From an uncultured Sphingomonadaceae bacterium (GTDB lineage Bacteria > Pseudomonadota > Alphaproteobacteria > Sphingomonadales > Sphingomonadaceae): a stretch of DNA of 64,000 bases. Both the position numbers and the translations under genes were made by a program. Location: NCBI GenBank assembly GCA_947258815.1, contig CAMYJW010000030.1:124001-188000 (forward strand), read 5' to 3'. A model generated the notes under the pieces. The model saw only the letters and a program-made list of their open reading frames with translations. It had not been told where the DNA came from and did not search any database. Shown one piece after another: positions 26,210 to 35,321 of the stretch. Position 1 is the first letter of the stretch. Every line of letters begins with the position of its first letter.

Positions 26210-27463
26210 GTGTCAGAAGCATACATTATCGACGCCGTTCGCACGCCGCGCGGGATCGGCAAAGTTGGCAAGGGCGCGCTTGCCCATATGCACCCGCAGC
26301 ATCTTGCCGCCACCGTGCTGAAAGCGATTGCCGAACGCAACAATCTCAACACGGCCGAAGTCGATGATATCATCTGGTCCACCTCCACCCAGAAAGGCAA
26401 GCAAGGCGCCGATCTGGGCCGCATGGCTGCGCTTGATGCAGGATATGACACAAAGGCCAGCGGCATGACGCTCGATCGTTTCTGCGGTGGCGGGATCACC
26501 ACTGTCAGCCTTGCCGCCGCGCAAGTCATGTCGGGCATGGAAGATCTGGTGATCGCGGGCGGCACCGAGATGATGTCGCACGTTGCCGAACTGGCGAAGG
26601 AAGACATGGCAAAAGGCTCTCCGCCCCTTGGCCTCAACAGCGGCAACGACCGCTTGCAGGCCGCGCATCCGCAAGCGCATCAGGGCGTGTGCGGCGATGC
26701 GATCGCAACAATGGAAGGCATCAGCCGGGTTGAGCTTGATGCGCTGGCGCTGGAAAGCCAGCGGCGCGCGGACATCGCAATCAAGGAAGGGCGGTTCGAC
26801 AAGAGCCTTGTTCCTGTGCTCGACGACGATGGCAATGTCGTGCTCGACAAGGAAGAATTTCCGCGCCCCCAAACCACCGCGGAAACGCTGGCTGAACTGA
26901 AACCTTCGTTCGAAGGTCTTGGCTCCATGCCACTGGATGCGGACGGCACAACGTTTGTTTCAACGATCAACGAGCGTTACCCCGACCTTGAAATCAAGCA
27001 CTTCCATCACGCAGGCAATTCATCGGGTGTCGTCGATGGTGCGGCGGCGGTGCTGCTGGCATCCAAAGACTATGCAGAGAAGCACAACCTGAAGCCGCGG
27101 GCGCGGATCGTGGCCACCGCCAACATCGGTGATGATCCCACGCTGATGCTCAATGCCCCGGTGCCGGCCGCCAAAAAGGTGCTCGAAAAAGCCGGACTGA
27201 CCAAGGACGATATCGATCTTTGGGAAATCAACGAGGCATTCGCGGTTGTCGCCGAAAAGTTCATTCGCGATCTGGATCTTGACCGTGAAAAAGTGAACGT
27301 CAACGGCGGAGCGATGGCGCTTGGTCACCCGATCGGCGCGACCGGGGCGATCCTTATCGGAACGATTCTTGATGAACTGGAACGGCAAGACAAAAAGCGC
27401 GGTCTGGTGACCATGTGCGCTGCTGGCGGCATGGCGCCCGCAATCATTATCGAACGCGTCTGA
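26210..27463 (+). CDS. acetyl-CoA C-acyltransferase (thiolase)
   Basis: Thiolytic cleavage of 3-ketoacyl-CoA in beta-oxidation. The 417-residue protein has all catalytic parts: nucleophile C92 in LDRFCGGG, His in NVNGGAMALGHPIGATGA, and the second Cys in TMCAAGGMAPA. It therefore differs from the two thiolase-like proteins elsewhere in the window that lack Cys. The start is GTG, with CAAAGGA at suitable distance. It is a single-gene unit divergent from the TonB receptor and closed by a strong bidirectional hairpin. Confidence 0.94.
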   Translation: MSEAYIIDAVRTPRGIGKVGKGALAHMHPQHLAATVLKAIAERNNLNTAEVDDIIWSTSTQKGKQGADLGRMAALDAGYDTKASGMTLDRFCGGGITTVSLAAAQVMSGMEDLVIAGGTEMMSHVAELAKEDMAKGSPPLGLNSGNDRLQAAHPQAHQGVCGDAIATMEGISRVELDALALESQRRADIAIKEGRFDKSLVPVLDDDGNVVLDKEEFPRPQTTAETLAELKPSFEGLGSMPLDADGTTFVSTINERYPDLEIKHFHHAGNSSGVVDGAAAVLLASKDYAEKHNLKPRARIVATANIGDDPTLMLNAPVPAAKKVLEKAGLTKDDIDLWEINEAFAVVAEKFIRDLDLDREKVNVNGGAMALGHPIGATGAILIGTILDELERQDKKRGLVTMCAAGGMAPAIIIERV

Positions 27464-27472
27464 ACGGAACGG

Positions 27473-27501
27473 GAGCGGTCCGGTACCTGGTGCCGGACCG
27501 C
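27473..27501. terminator. bidirectional terminator hairpin
   Basis: AGCGGTCCGG and CCGGACCGCT form a perfect ten-base stem with a nine-base loop, lying exactly between the convergent stops of the thiolase and the next CoA ligase. No long T-run on either side. Confidence 0.7.
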
Positions 27502-27502
27502 T

Positions 27503-28999
27503 TCACTCTTGCGCTGTTGCCAGTTCTGCCTTCAACACGCGGCGCAACAGTTTGCCGGTCTCGTTATAAGGAAGCTCATCTCGGAAATCCCATGTTTCCG
27601 GGGTTTTGGTGGAGCGCAAACGGCTCTTCACCCAATCAGCCAGTTCAACGGCATCGGGGGCCGGATCGGCAGCCACGATCACCGCCGCCACTTTTTCGCC
27701 CCACTGCACATCGGGCAGGCCCAGCACCGCCACGTCAGCCACTCCGGGATGGGTGCGCAACACGTCTTCGATCTCTCCGGGGGAGATGTTTTCCCCACCA
27801 CGCACGATCACATCGTCAAGCCGACCTTCGATGAACAGATAGCCTTCATCGTCCAGAAAACCGGCGTCCTTGGTGGCGAACCAACCTTCACCATCAAGCA
27901 GGCTCTGGCCCATATATTCGCCCGCGATCTGCTCTCCGCGCACATGGACCTCGCCCGCTTCGCCCGCTGCACACGGCCCTCCATCGGGGTTGCGCACTTC
28001 CAGTTCCACGGCTGGCAAAGCCTGCCCGACCGATCCCAGCCTGCGCCGGATCGCGGGATCTTCGGATGCGATGGCACTGCGATGATCGTCTGGCGTCAGC
28101 ACCGCGATCGTCGAGCTCGTTTCGGTCAACCCATAGGCATTGACGAACCCGACATGCGGCAACAGCTTCAACGCGCGTTCGATCACCGTTTGCGGCATGC
28201 GCCCTCCCCCATAGGAAAGCACGCGCAAGTGCGGCAGTTTTTCGGCGCGCTGTTCAAGCAGGTCAAGCACGCGCCCCAGCATCGTGGGCACCACCATGGC
28301 ATGGGTGATGTTTTCACGCGCCGCCGCATCGACCCACGCTTCAGGGGTGAAGTTGGGCAGATAGACGATCCGCCGCCCGCTGTAGACGCCGGTAAGCACG
28401 GCAGAAATTCCAGCGATGTGATAAGGCGGAACGCTCACCAGCGCGGCTTCATCGTCGCCCGCCGCCATGAATTCCACGCTGGAAATGACATAGGATGTGA
28501 GGTTCGCATGACGCAAAACCGCAGCCTTGGGATCGCCGGTTGTTCCGCTGGTAAACAGCAGGACGGCAATCTCTTCGTCGGAAAACGGCGCTTCGACACC
28601 GGCTGACGCACCATCGCGGCAAGCCGCAACAAAATCCTCGCTAGTGACGAAAACGATCCCTTCCGTCCCCGTCACACGCGGGAGCATATCCGCATCGACA
28701 ATCGCAACAGCAGGTGCAGACCTCTCCAGCAGCCGGATCAGATCGGCATCGGCCAGCCGGTAATTGAGCGGCGTAAACGGTTTTCCCGCCAGGCCACTGG
28801 CAAACAGCCCCAGCGGCAACGCCATGCCGTTCATGCCAATATAAACTGTCTTGTCGCCCGGCTGTTCGGCCAGAAAGGCTCCGCCCGCCTGCGCGTGGCT
28901 GGCCAGTTGCGCATATGTCAAACTGCCATCCGCACCGCCAACCGCGATCCGATCCGGCATTCCATCCGCTGCCATATCAAGAAGGAGTGTGGTTTGCAT
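27503..28999 (-). CDS. AMP-forming acyl-CoA synthetase
   Basis: A 498-residue adenylate-forming ligase with P-loop [11 protein letters not shown] (149-159), NAYGLTETSS, WFATKDAGF in place of the usual TGD motif, and C-terminal NETGKLLRR with the catalytic Lys. It has the short N-terminal domain of small-acid ligases. It is the last gene of the long minus-strand beta-oxidation run, after two crotonase genes. The TGD-to-TKD change is unusual because that Asp normally contacts ribose, but the Asp itself is retained. Confidence 0.87.
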   Translation of the reverse strand: MQTTLLLDMAADGMPDRIAVGGADGSLTYAQLASHAQAGGAFLAEQPGDKTVYIGMNGMALPLGLFASGLAGKPFTPLNYRLADADLIRLLERSAPAVAIVDADMLPRVTGTEGIVFVTSEDFVAACRDGASAGVEAPFSDEEIAVLLFTSGTTGDPKAAVLRHANLTSYVISSVEFMAAGDDEAALVSVPPYHIAGISAVLTGVYSGRRIVYLPNFTPEAWVDAAARENITHAMVVPTMLGRVLDLLEQRAEKLPHLRVLSYGGGRMPQTVIERALKLLPHVGFVNAYGLTETSSTIAVLTPDDHRSAIASEDPAIRRRLGSVGQALPAVELEVRNPDGGPCAAGEAGEVHVRGEQIAGEYMGQSLLDGEGWFATKDAGFLDDEGYLFIEGRLDDVIVRGGENISPGEIEDVLRTHPGVADVAVLGLPDVQWGEKVAAVIVAADPAPDAVELADWVKSRLRSTKTPETWDFRDELPYNETGKLLRRVLKAELATAQE

Positions 29000-29084
29000 C
29001 GTATTCCTGTTCTTGTGGCACCCTCGGCGATCTGAGCGGCTCAGCAGCGCGCTGACGTCAATCGGCGTGCCCTAACAAAAGCCT

Positions 29085-29867
29085 TTACCGGCCCTTCCAT
29101 TGCGGCGCGCGCTTTTCAGCGAACGCCTTGGGGCCTTCCACCAGATCTTCCGATGCGAACAGTGCGACCATCGCCGGATAGTCCCACTGTTTGGTAATCG
29201 CCCCGTCAAGCGTGTCTTCAAGACCAAGCGAAACTGCTTCCTTCGAAGCCCGGATAGACATCGGGCTGGCGCGCGTGATGGTTTTTGCCACTTCCAGCGC
29301 AGTTTCCATCAGCGCATCGGCAGGCGCGACATAGTTTACGAAACCCAGCGCCTTGCCTTCTTCGGCGCTTACGCGGCGCGAAGTCAGGATCAGTTCCATC
29401 GCGCGCTTGGTGCCGATTGCGCGCGGCAAACGATGAAGGCCCCCACCCAGCGCGGCAAGGCCGACGGTCGGTTCGGGAAGCGAGAACGTGGCCGCATCGG
29501 ACGCAACGATGATATCGCAAGCCAGAGCGATTTCGAAACCGCCGCCCATCGCCAGTCCGTTAACCGCTGCGATAATCGGCTTGGTCAGATCGAAACGCGA
29601 AGTCAGCCCGGCAAAACCGCTGTCCGGCAATGTCATATCGCCGCCTGCCGCCTGATACTTCAGATCGTTACCCGCGCTGAACGCCCGATCGCCAGCGCCG
29701 GTAACAATCGCCACCCACTGATCGGGATCGCTCGCAAATTCGCTGAACACCCGGTCCAGCTCCATGTTGGCGGGCGAATGGAGCGAATTCATCACTTCGG
29801 GACGGTTCAGCGTCACGATCGTGATCGGCCCGTCTCTTTCCACTGTCACGAATTCAAGCTCTGCCAT
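29085..29867 (-). CDS. enoyl-CoA hydratase/isomerase family protein, canonical Glu pair
   Basis: A 260-residue crotonase. The oxyanion-hole segments are AFSAGNDLKYQ and NGLAMGGGFEIALACD. Both catalytic-type glutamates are visible, one in GGGFEIA and one in SLPEPTVGLAALGGG, so hydration of 2-enoyl-CoA is plausible. The ATG at 29867 has GGAG eight bases upstream. It is the neighbour of a second crotonase that lacks these residues and of a CoA ligase, in a typical beta-oxidation order. Confidence 0.9.
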   Translation of the reverse strand: MAELEFVTVERDGPITIVTLNRPEVMNSLHSPANMELDRVFSEFASDPDQWVAIVTGAGDRAFSAGNDLKYQAAGGDMTLPDSGFAGLTSRFDLTKPIIAAVNGLAMGGGFEIALACDIIVASDAATFSLPEPTVGLAALGGGLHRLPRAIGTKRAMELILTSRRVSAEEGKALGFVNYVAPADALMETALEVAKTITRASPMSIRASKEAVSLGLEDTLDGAITKQWDYPAMVALFASEDLVEGPKAFAEKRAPQWKGR

Positions 29868-29918
29868 CCTGTTCACTCCATGAATCAATAAATTCGGGTC
29901 TGACGCTTTGCGCCGCGA

Positions 29919-30758
29919 TTACTTCTTGGGCGCTTCGACCAGCCCGGCCGCGCCGCGCGGATCAATCGGAAGGCCATGAACCTGCATGTTGTGGCTGTGG
30001 CCAAGCTGGTGCAGCGCGAACGCAGTCTGCATCGCCGAAATCCGGCCTTGCGCATCTTCCGCGGCGTTGACAGATTCTTTCGCCAGCTTGAGCGCGAACA
30101 GCGGCTTGGCCGCGATCTTGCTGGCCAGTTCAAGCGTCGTCGATTCCAGCGCATCGGTGGCCACCACCCGGTTGACCATGCCCAGACGATACGCATCTTG
30201 CGCCGAAACGAAGTCAGAGGTGAACAGCATTTCCTTGGCCTTGCGCGGCCCCAGTTCCCAGGGGTGCCCGAAGAATTCCACCCCGGTCATACCCATCGAC
30301 ACCGTGTTGTCAGAAAACTGCGCGTCATCGCTCGCCACGATCAGATCGCACGGCCACACCAGCATAAGGCCACCCGCGATGCATTTGCCCTGCACTTGCG
30401 CGATGGTGGGTTTGGGAATGTTGCGCCAGCGTTCGCTCAGCCCCTGATAAAGCTCTTTCTCGCGTGCCATCCAGCCTTCGGCACCTTCGCACGAAAACCC
30501 GCACCATGTGCCCACGGTATCATAGTCCTTCAGCGCGCCGATCGGATCTGGCTCACGCAGATCGTGCCCGGCTGAAAAGTGCGGACCATTGGCAGCCAGA
30601 ATGATAACCGAAATGTCATCGTCAGCCGCCGCCTTGTCGAACGCATCGTTCAGCTCGTAAAGCATCTTTGAATTCTGTGCGTTACGCGCATCGGGCCGAT
30701 TGAGCGAAATCCTGGCCACGCGCTGCGCGGGCACTTCGTAGGTTACCGTTTCAAACAC
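29919..30758 (-). CDS. crotonase-superfamily protein lacking both hydratase glutamates
   Basis: A 279-residue crotonase fold with FSAGHDLRE and KCIAGGLMLVWPCDLIVASD as oxyanion segments. At the two positions that carry Glu in enoyl-CoA hydratase, this protein has Met132 (GGLMLVW) and Asn/Thr 151-152 (SDNTVSMG). Simple hydratase activity is therefore doubtful; isomerase, C-C hydrolase or other crotonase chemistry is more likely. The start is GTG with AAAGGAG upstream. A 231-base gap to the next gene upstream (30759-30989) shows no gene and may hold a promoter. Confidence 0.85.
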   Translation of the reverse strand: MFETVTYEVPAQRVARISLNRPDARNAQNSKMLYELNDAFDKAAADDDISVIILAANGPHFSAGHDLREPDPIGALKDYDTVGTWCGFSCEGAEGWMAREKELYQGLSERWRNIPKPTIAQVQGKCIAGGLMLVWPCDLIVASDDAQFSDNTVSMGMTGVEFFGHPWELGPRKAKEMLFTSDFVSAQDAYRLGMVNRVVATDALESTTLELASKIAAKPLFALKLAKESVNAAEDAQGRISAMQTAFALHQLGHSHNMQVHGLPIDPRGAAGLVEAPKK

Positions 30759-30989
30759 GCCTCAATGCTCCTTTTTGCCAATGTGCCGTTGCGCCGCCGC
30801 GAATCCGCGCAGCCGACAAAATTGCACAGTGTTATTCTTTCTGGGCGATATGCCCTCTGATCGCGTCGAGTCAAGGTCTGTCAGGCGAAGCGATCACGCG
30901 CGCACTTCACCACGCTGCGCCGACGCCGCTGCGTTACCCTTGCGTTATCCTCGCGCCATCCTTTCGCCGTCATTCTATCCGCCGATGGA

Positions 30990-31817
30990 TCACCCCACAC
31001 GCTCAAGCACGCTTTGCGGCCCCAGAAACGCCGCGTCCGCCTTGTGAAAATCGGCGACTTCGGGCGCCATCATAACACCGGCATCGACGGTCAGCACTTC
31101 GCCCGTCACATGCGCGGCATCGTCGCTCGCCAGATATGTGAATGCCCCGGCAATCTCTTTGGGATACATCGCCTGCCCAAGCGGAGAGGCTTTTTCCGCC
31201 AGCGCGCGCAACGTATCGTCGTCCATGCCGGTCATATTCTGGATAAGCGGCGTAACCACCGCGCCGGGCGCGACAGCGTTTACCCGCACGCCTTCAGGGG
31301 CCAGTTCGGACGCGACCGAACGAGTGAGGCCAATCACCGCGTGCTTTGCCGTGGAATAGGCATGCGCCCCGAAACCGCCACGCAGCCCCGCAACGCTGGC
31401 TGTGTTGAGGATTGCCCCCCTCGTTAACGAGTCCTGCATTGCCCGCGCCGCATGCTTGCAGCCGAAGAACACGCCATCCAGCAAGACAGCCAGAGTCGCG
31501 CTCCAGTGTGCATGCGGGGTTTCCCGGATCGAACCGACTGCGCCAACGAACCCGGCATTGTTGACCATGCAATCCAGCTTGCCCCACGTATCCGTGGCAC
31601 GGGCAATTGCCGCTTCGACATTGGCTTCGATCATCACATCGGTTTTGCAGAACTGCGCGTCGCCCAGCTCATGCGCCAGCGCTTCGCCAGCGCTCTCATC
31701 CATATCGGCGATAACAAGCCGCGCGCCTTCCGCTGCGAACATCCGCGCCGTCGCTTCGCCAATGCCGCTGGCACCTCCCGTGATTACCGCGACTTTTCCG
31801 TCCAGTCTTCCGCCCAT
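30990..31817 (-). CDS. SDR-family oxidoreductase
   Basis: A 275-residue classical SDR with TGGASGIGEA, VNNAGFVGA, Ser in NTASVAGLRGG, and catalytic YSTAK. The C terminus has about 20 residues after the VDAG end. The TGG-type cofactor loop with Asp after ADM suggests NAD preference, an inference from the acidic residue at the end of beta-2. It lies 21 bases after the upstream acyl-CoA dehydrogenase gene and is probably co-transcribed. Confidence 0.85.
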   Translation of the reverse strand: MGGRLDGKVAVITGGASGIGEATARMFAAEGARLVIADMDESAGEALAHELGDAQFCKTDVMIEANVEAAIARATDTWGKLDCMVNNAGFVGAVGSIRETPHAHWSATLAVLLDGVFFGCKHAARAMQDSLTRGAILNTASVAGLRGGFGAHAYSTAKHAVIGLTRSVASELAPEGVRVNAVAPGAVVTPLIQNMTGMDDDTLRALAEKASPLGQAMYPKEIAGAFTYLASDDAAHVTGEVLTVDAGVMMAPEVADFHKADAAFLGPQSVLERVG

Positions 31818-31838
31818 CTTTCCGCTCTCCCTTGCGCG

Positions 31839-32981
31839 TTAAAGCGCGCGTCCGACGATTTCCTTCATGATTTCCGATGTGCCGCCAAATATCTTGCTGA
31901 CCCGCGCATCGCGCCACATGCGGGCGATGAGATATTCATTCATATAGCCCGCACCGCCAAACAATTGCAGCGCAGCATCACAGCATTTCCATTGCAATTC
32001 AGAATGATGGAGTTTGGCCGCCGATGCCTGCACGGCATCGAGTTCTCCACGGATATGGCGCGCGATCGCCCAGTCCAGATGCGCCCAGCCCACCTGGATC
32101 GCGGTCGCCATTTCGGCAAGCGTGAAGCGCGTGTTCTGCATATCAAAAATCGCCTGACCGAATGCCTTGCGGCCCTTGGTATATTCCACCGCTTCATCCA
32201 GTGCGCGCTGCGCGACGGCCTGCGCACAGACGGCGATGCTGAGCCGCTCTTGCGGCAAGCGCTCCATCAGATATCGGAAACCTGCATTCTCCTTGCCCAG
32301 CACATTGGCGGCCGGAACGCGAACATCTTCAAAGAACAGTTCGGACGTATCGGCGGCGTGCTGGCCAATCTTGTCAAGATTGCGACCGCGCGCGAAACCG
32401 GGCCGGTCTGCCTCGACAACGATCAGCGAGGTTCCGCGCGCGCCGCCTTCTTCCGAAGTGCGCGCCACGACGATCACAATATCGGCGTTCTGCCCGTTGG
32501 TGATGTAGGTTTTGGATCCGTTGACGATGAAATCATCGCCATCGCGCCTTGCCACCGTTTTGATGCCCTGGAGATCTGATCCGGTGGCCGGCTCCGTCAT
32601 CGCGATCGCAGCAATCGCTTCGCCGCTGATCATCGGCGCCAGCCAGCGATCACGGATGTCTTTCGATCCGTAATCGACGAGATAATCGACCGCGACATCC
32701 GACTGAAGAACGATCCCGGCCGAACAGCCGATATAGCCCAGCTCCTCGTCAATGATCGCGTTGTAGCGATAATCGAGGCCAAGCCCGCCATATTGTTCGG
32801 GCACCGTGGGACACAGCAGCCCCGCCTCGCCGCAGGCCAGCCAGAATTCACGATCGACGATGCCTTCGGCTTCCCAGCGATCGAGCTGCGGCACGGCCGC
32901 CTGATTGAGGAACTTGCGAACCTGATCGCGAAACAGTTCGTGCTCGGGTTCAAAAATCGTTCGTGTCTGGGTGTTCAGCAA
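31839..32981 (-). CDS. acyl-CoA dehydrogenase
   Basis: About 380 residues. It has the flavin-contact segments MTEPATGSDLQGI and TYITNGQNADIVIV, FFEDVRVPAANVLG, the FGGAGYMNEY helix and the C-terminal SKIFGGTSEIMKEIVG. The residue before GGTSEI is Phe-Gly rather than Glu-Gly, so the catalytic base must sit elsewhere, as in some branched- or long-chain members. There is no early ATG: the TTG at 32981 after CGAGAG is my choice, with another TTG at 33011. The substrate is an acyl-CoA of unknown shape. Confidence 0.88.
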   Translation of the reverse strand: MLNTQTRTIFEPEHELFRDQVRKFLNQAAVPQLDRWEAEGIVDREFWLACGEAGLLCPTVPEQYGGLGLDYRYNAIIDEELGYIGCSAGIVLQSDVAVDYLVDYGSKDIRDRWLAPMISGEAIAAIAMTEPATGSDLQGIKTVARRDGDDFIVNGSKTYITNGQNADIVIVVARTSEEGGARGTSLIVVEADRPGFARGRNLDKIGQHAADTSELFFEDVRVPAANVLGKENAGFRYLMERLPQERLSIAVCAQAVAQRALDEAVEYTKGRKAFGQAIFDMQNTRFTLAEMATAIQVGWAHLDWAIARHIRGELDAVQASAAKLHHSELQWKCCDAALQLFGGAGYMNEYLIARMWRDARVSKIFGGTSEIMKEIVGRAL

Positions 32982-33078
32982 GGAAAGTCTCTCGTGTCTG
33001 CGGTCCGGCAACGGACGGTTCGGGAAGTCAATTGGAAATCACACACCGGCGATACCAAAATTGCAATGCGTTATCAAA

Positions 33079-33942
33079 TTAGGCGAGCGCAAGACTTTCA
33101 TCGAAGAATGCCAGCACACGCAGATGAAAAGCCCCGGCAATATGATGAAGGCTGACGTTATGCCCCGCCCCTGCCTGAAGCGCCGTTTCAACCCGCGCAG
33201 ACCGCGTGAACAAGGCGGCTGTTTCGCGCAGTGCGGGCCAGCCGGTTGCCGTTACGGTCTCATATTCGCCAAGCGTGATCCGAACCGGAACGGCGATCTG
33301 CGCCGCAACTTGCGCAAACTGATCGGGCCAGGCCATCGAATCCGCCAGCTCGATTGGCGGCGGCGGCGCCAGAGACACATCGTTGATCAGCAATCCGGGA
33401 TCGAAGCTCCCTTCCGGGCCATAAAACATCGCGGCGGCAGACTGGCCGGGGCTGTGATCTTCATCGCCGCCCAGATTTGCCGCAACCGCCGTGGCGAGAT
33501 TTTCGGAAAAGCGCAGCGGGATGCCTGAAACGTCAACGCCCAAAAGCCCGTGCGGACACCGGGCGGCTGCGCGCAGCGCGATAATCGCTCCCATCGAATG
33601 GCCGACGAGGAACACCCCCTCGCCCGCGCCGGGTTCGCTGGCCAGCTGTTCAACCAGCGCGAAGATTGCATCAACTTGCCGATCCAGCCCGCAGCCATCG
33701 GGAAATTGCGCGGCAGTTGCCCCATAGCCGGGCCGGTCAAGCGAGATCGTGCGCAAACCCAGCATTGCCCCCAGCGCAACCAGTGAACCATCGGGGATAC
33801 GCGGGTGATGCCAGTAAGCCGAATTATACCCCCCGCCGGGAAGCGCCAGCACAGTCGCCCGCGCGGCTTCGTCGGGTTCGCCGCGAATGGCCGAAAGCTC
33901 CAGCCCGTCCACCGCCAGAGTGGCGTTTGAAACCACCGGCAC
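33079..33942 (-). CDS. alpha/beta-fold hydrolase
   Basis: A 287-residue serine hydrolase with an oxyanion segment LALPGGGYNSAYWH, the DRPGYGAT loop, the nucleophile elbow G-H-S-M-G in FLVGHSMGAI, and the catalytic His near GAGHNVSLHH. It starts two bases after the transporter stop, so the two are probably co-translated. It could cleave an imported ester, lactone or CoA thioester. Substrate unknown. Confidence 0.83.
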   Translation of the reverse strand: MPVVSNATLAVDGLELSAIRGEPDEAARATVLALPGGGYNSAYWHHPRIPDGSLVALGAMLGLRTISLDRPGYGATAAQFPDGCGLDRQVDAIFALVEQLASEPGAGEGVFLVGHSMGAIIALRAAARCPHGLLGVDVSGIPLRFSENLATAVAANLGGDEDHSPGQSAAAMFYGPEGSFDPGLLINDVSLAPPPPIELADSMAWPDQFAQVAAQIAVPVRITLGEYETVTATGWPALRETAALFTRSARVETALQAGAGHNVSLHHIAGAFHLRVLAFFDESLALA

Positions 33943-33944
33943 GT

Positions 33945-35276
33945 CTACCTCCCCTCATCCACACTGGCCGCATCATCGCGGTCAAGCTGCCGCGCGGAAA
34001 GCCAGAAGAACAACGCCGAGCCGACACCCGCCAGCAAGGTGATAACAATCGCATAGCGCAACCCATCGGCTGGCGATGCCGTTATCCCGGCCATATGATC
34101 GCTGACACGTCCGGTGAACCACGGCCCCAGCCCGCCGCCAAACACAGCAGCCGACGTAACGCCGACCGAGGCAGCCAACGCGCGCGTCCCCGGAAGCGCC
34201 AGACGCTGGATCAACGCGTTGCATGGCGCGAGATAGACATTCACCAACACCGATGAAACGAGCGCGGCCCCGATCGAGATCGCAAGGCTCCCCGTGAGCA
34301 TCTGAAACATCGCAATCGGAATACAGATGATCGTTGTCACCGCGGGAAGACGCATCAGGTTACTGGCCTTGCGGCTTGCAAGCCGGTCACCCAGCAAGCC
34401 GCCACCCAGCGTGCCCAGCGCGCTTGCGCCCGCCATCACAAACCCGACAAGCATCGCAGCCTGCCCCAGATTCAGGCCAAAACTGCGCGTGTAAAACGGA
34501 GCCGCCCACGTCAGCAACGCGATGGACACCACGCTTTGCAAACCCAGCCCAAGAATACAGTAACGAAATGCCTTGCGCCGCCACATGTCGCGCAAGGCCA
34601 TGCCCAGTTCGGGCGCTGCTGCCTGCATTGCGCCAACTTTGACGCGCGCAGGTTCCTTAAGGCCGAACACAAGCACCGGAACAAGACAGATACCGATTGC
34701 CCCGATCGCAAAAAATGCCCCGCGCCAGCCCAGCTCCGCGCCCAGATAGCCGCTCAGCACAATCCCGATCATGCTGCCGAGCGGAAACGACGAGCCCAGA
34801 ATAGCTATCGCGCGGCCATGCATTTCCTTGGGGTAATTGTCTGCAATCAGCGAATAGGACGTGGGCAGGCAGCATGCCTCGCCCAGCGCAACACCAACCC
34901 GCAAAAACAGCAAAACCAGAAAACTGCCTGCAAGCCCCACGGCAAATGTCATCCCGCTCCAGACAATCAGCGCAAGGATCAGGATAAGTTTGCGATTGCT
35001 GCGATCCGCCACCCGCGCCATCGGGATCGACATCAACGTATAGGGGACCGAAAACGCAAACCCCATCAGCAGGCCGATCTGCTCATCGGTCAGCTGCAAA
35101 TCGGCTTTCACCGGAACTTGCAGCACGCTCATCGCCACCCGGTCGATATAGTTCACCAACCCGATGACAAACAGCAGCCCCAGCGCAACATGCGCACGCG
35201 GCCCAGTCTTTGCGCCCGATTCCAAGGCCGGCCCTGCTGATTGCAACTGAACGCTCCCGATACTGGCCCGAGACAC
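33945..35276 (-). CDS. major facilitator superfamily transporter
   Basis: A 443-residue inner-membrane protein with about 12 hydrophobic segments, beginning with LLFVIGLVNYIDRVAMSVL. It carries the MFS loop signatures ARVADRSNRK between segments 2 and 3 and GDRLASRK in the second half. The NYIDR motif is typical of spinster-like/aromatic-acid-type members. The frame opens with GTG at 35276 without a clear ribosome site; a TTG at 35246 has GGGAGC seven bases upstream and is equally possible. Substrate direction and identity are unknown, although uptake of the catabolic substrate is the simplest reading. Confidence 0.9.
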   Translation of the reverse strand: MSRASIGSVQLQSAGPALESGAKTGPRAHVALGLLFVIGLVNYIDRVAMSVLQVPVKADLQLTDEQIGLLMGFAFSVPYTLMSIPMARVADRSNRKLILILALIVWSGMTFAVGLAGSFLVLLFLRVGVALGEACCLPTSYSLIADNYPKEMHGRAIAILGSSFPLGSMIGIVLSGYLGAELGWRGAFFAIGAIGICLVPVLVFGLKEPARVKVGAMQAAAPELGMALRDMWRRKAFRYCILGLGLQSVVSIALLTWAAPFYTRSFGLNLGQAAMLVGFVMAGASALGTLGGGLLGDRLASRKASNLMRLPAVTTIICIPIAMFQMLTGSLAISIGAALVSSVLVNVYLAPCNALIQRLALPGTRALAASVGVTSAAVFGGGLGPWFTGRVSDHMAGITASPADGLRYAIVITLLAGVGSALFFWLSARQLDRDDAASVDEGR

Positions 35277-35321
35277 ACCCGAACCGCTTATTTTGTTAAT
35301 GCAACGCGCCGAACAGTTTTG

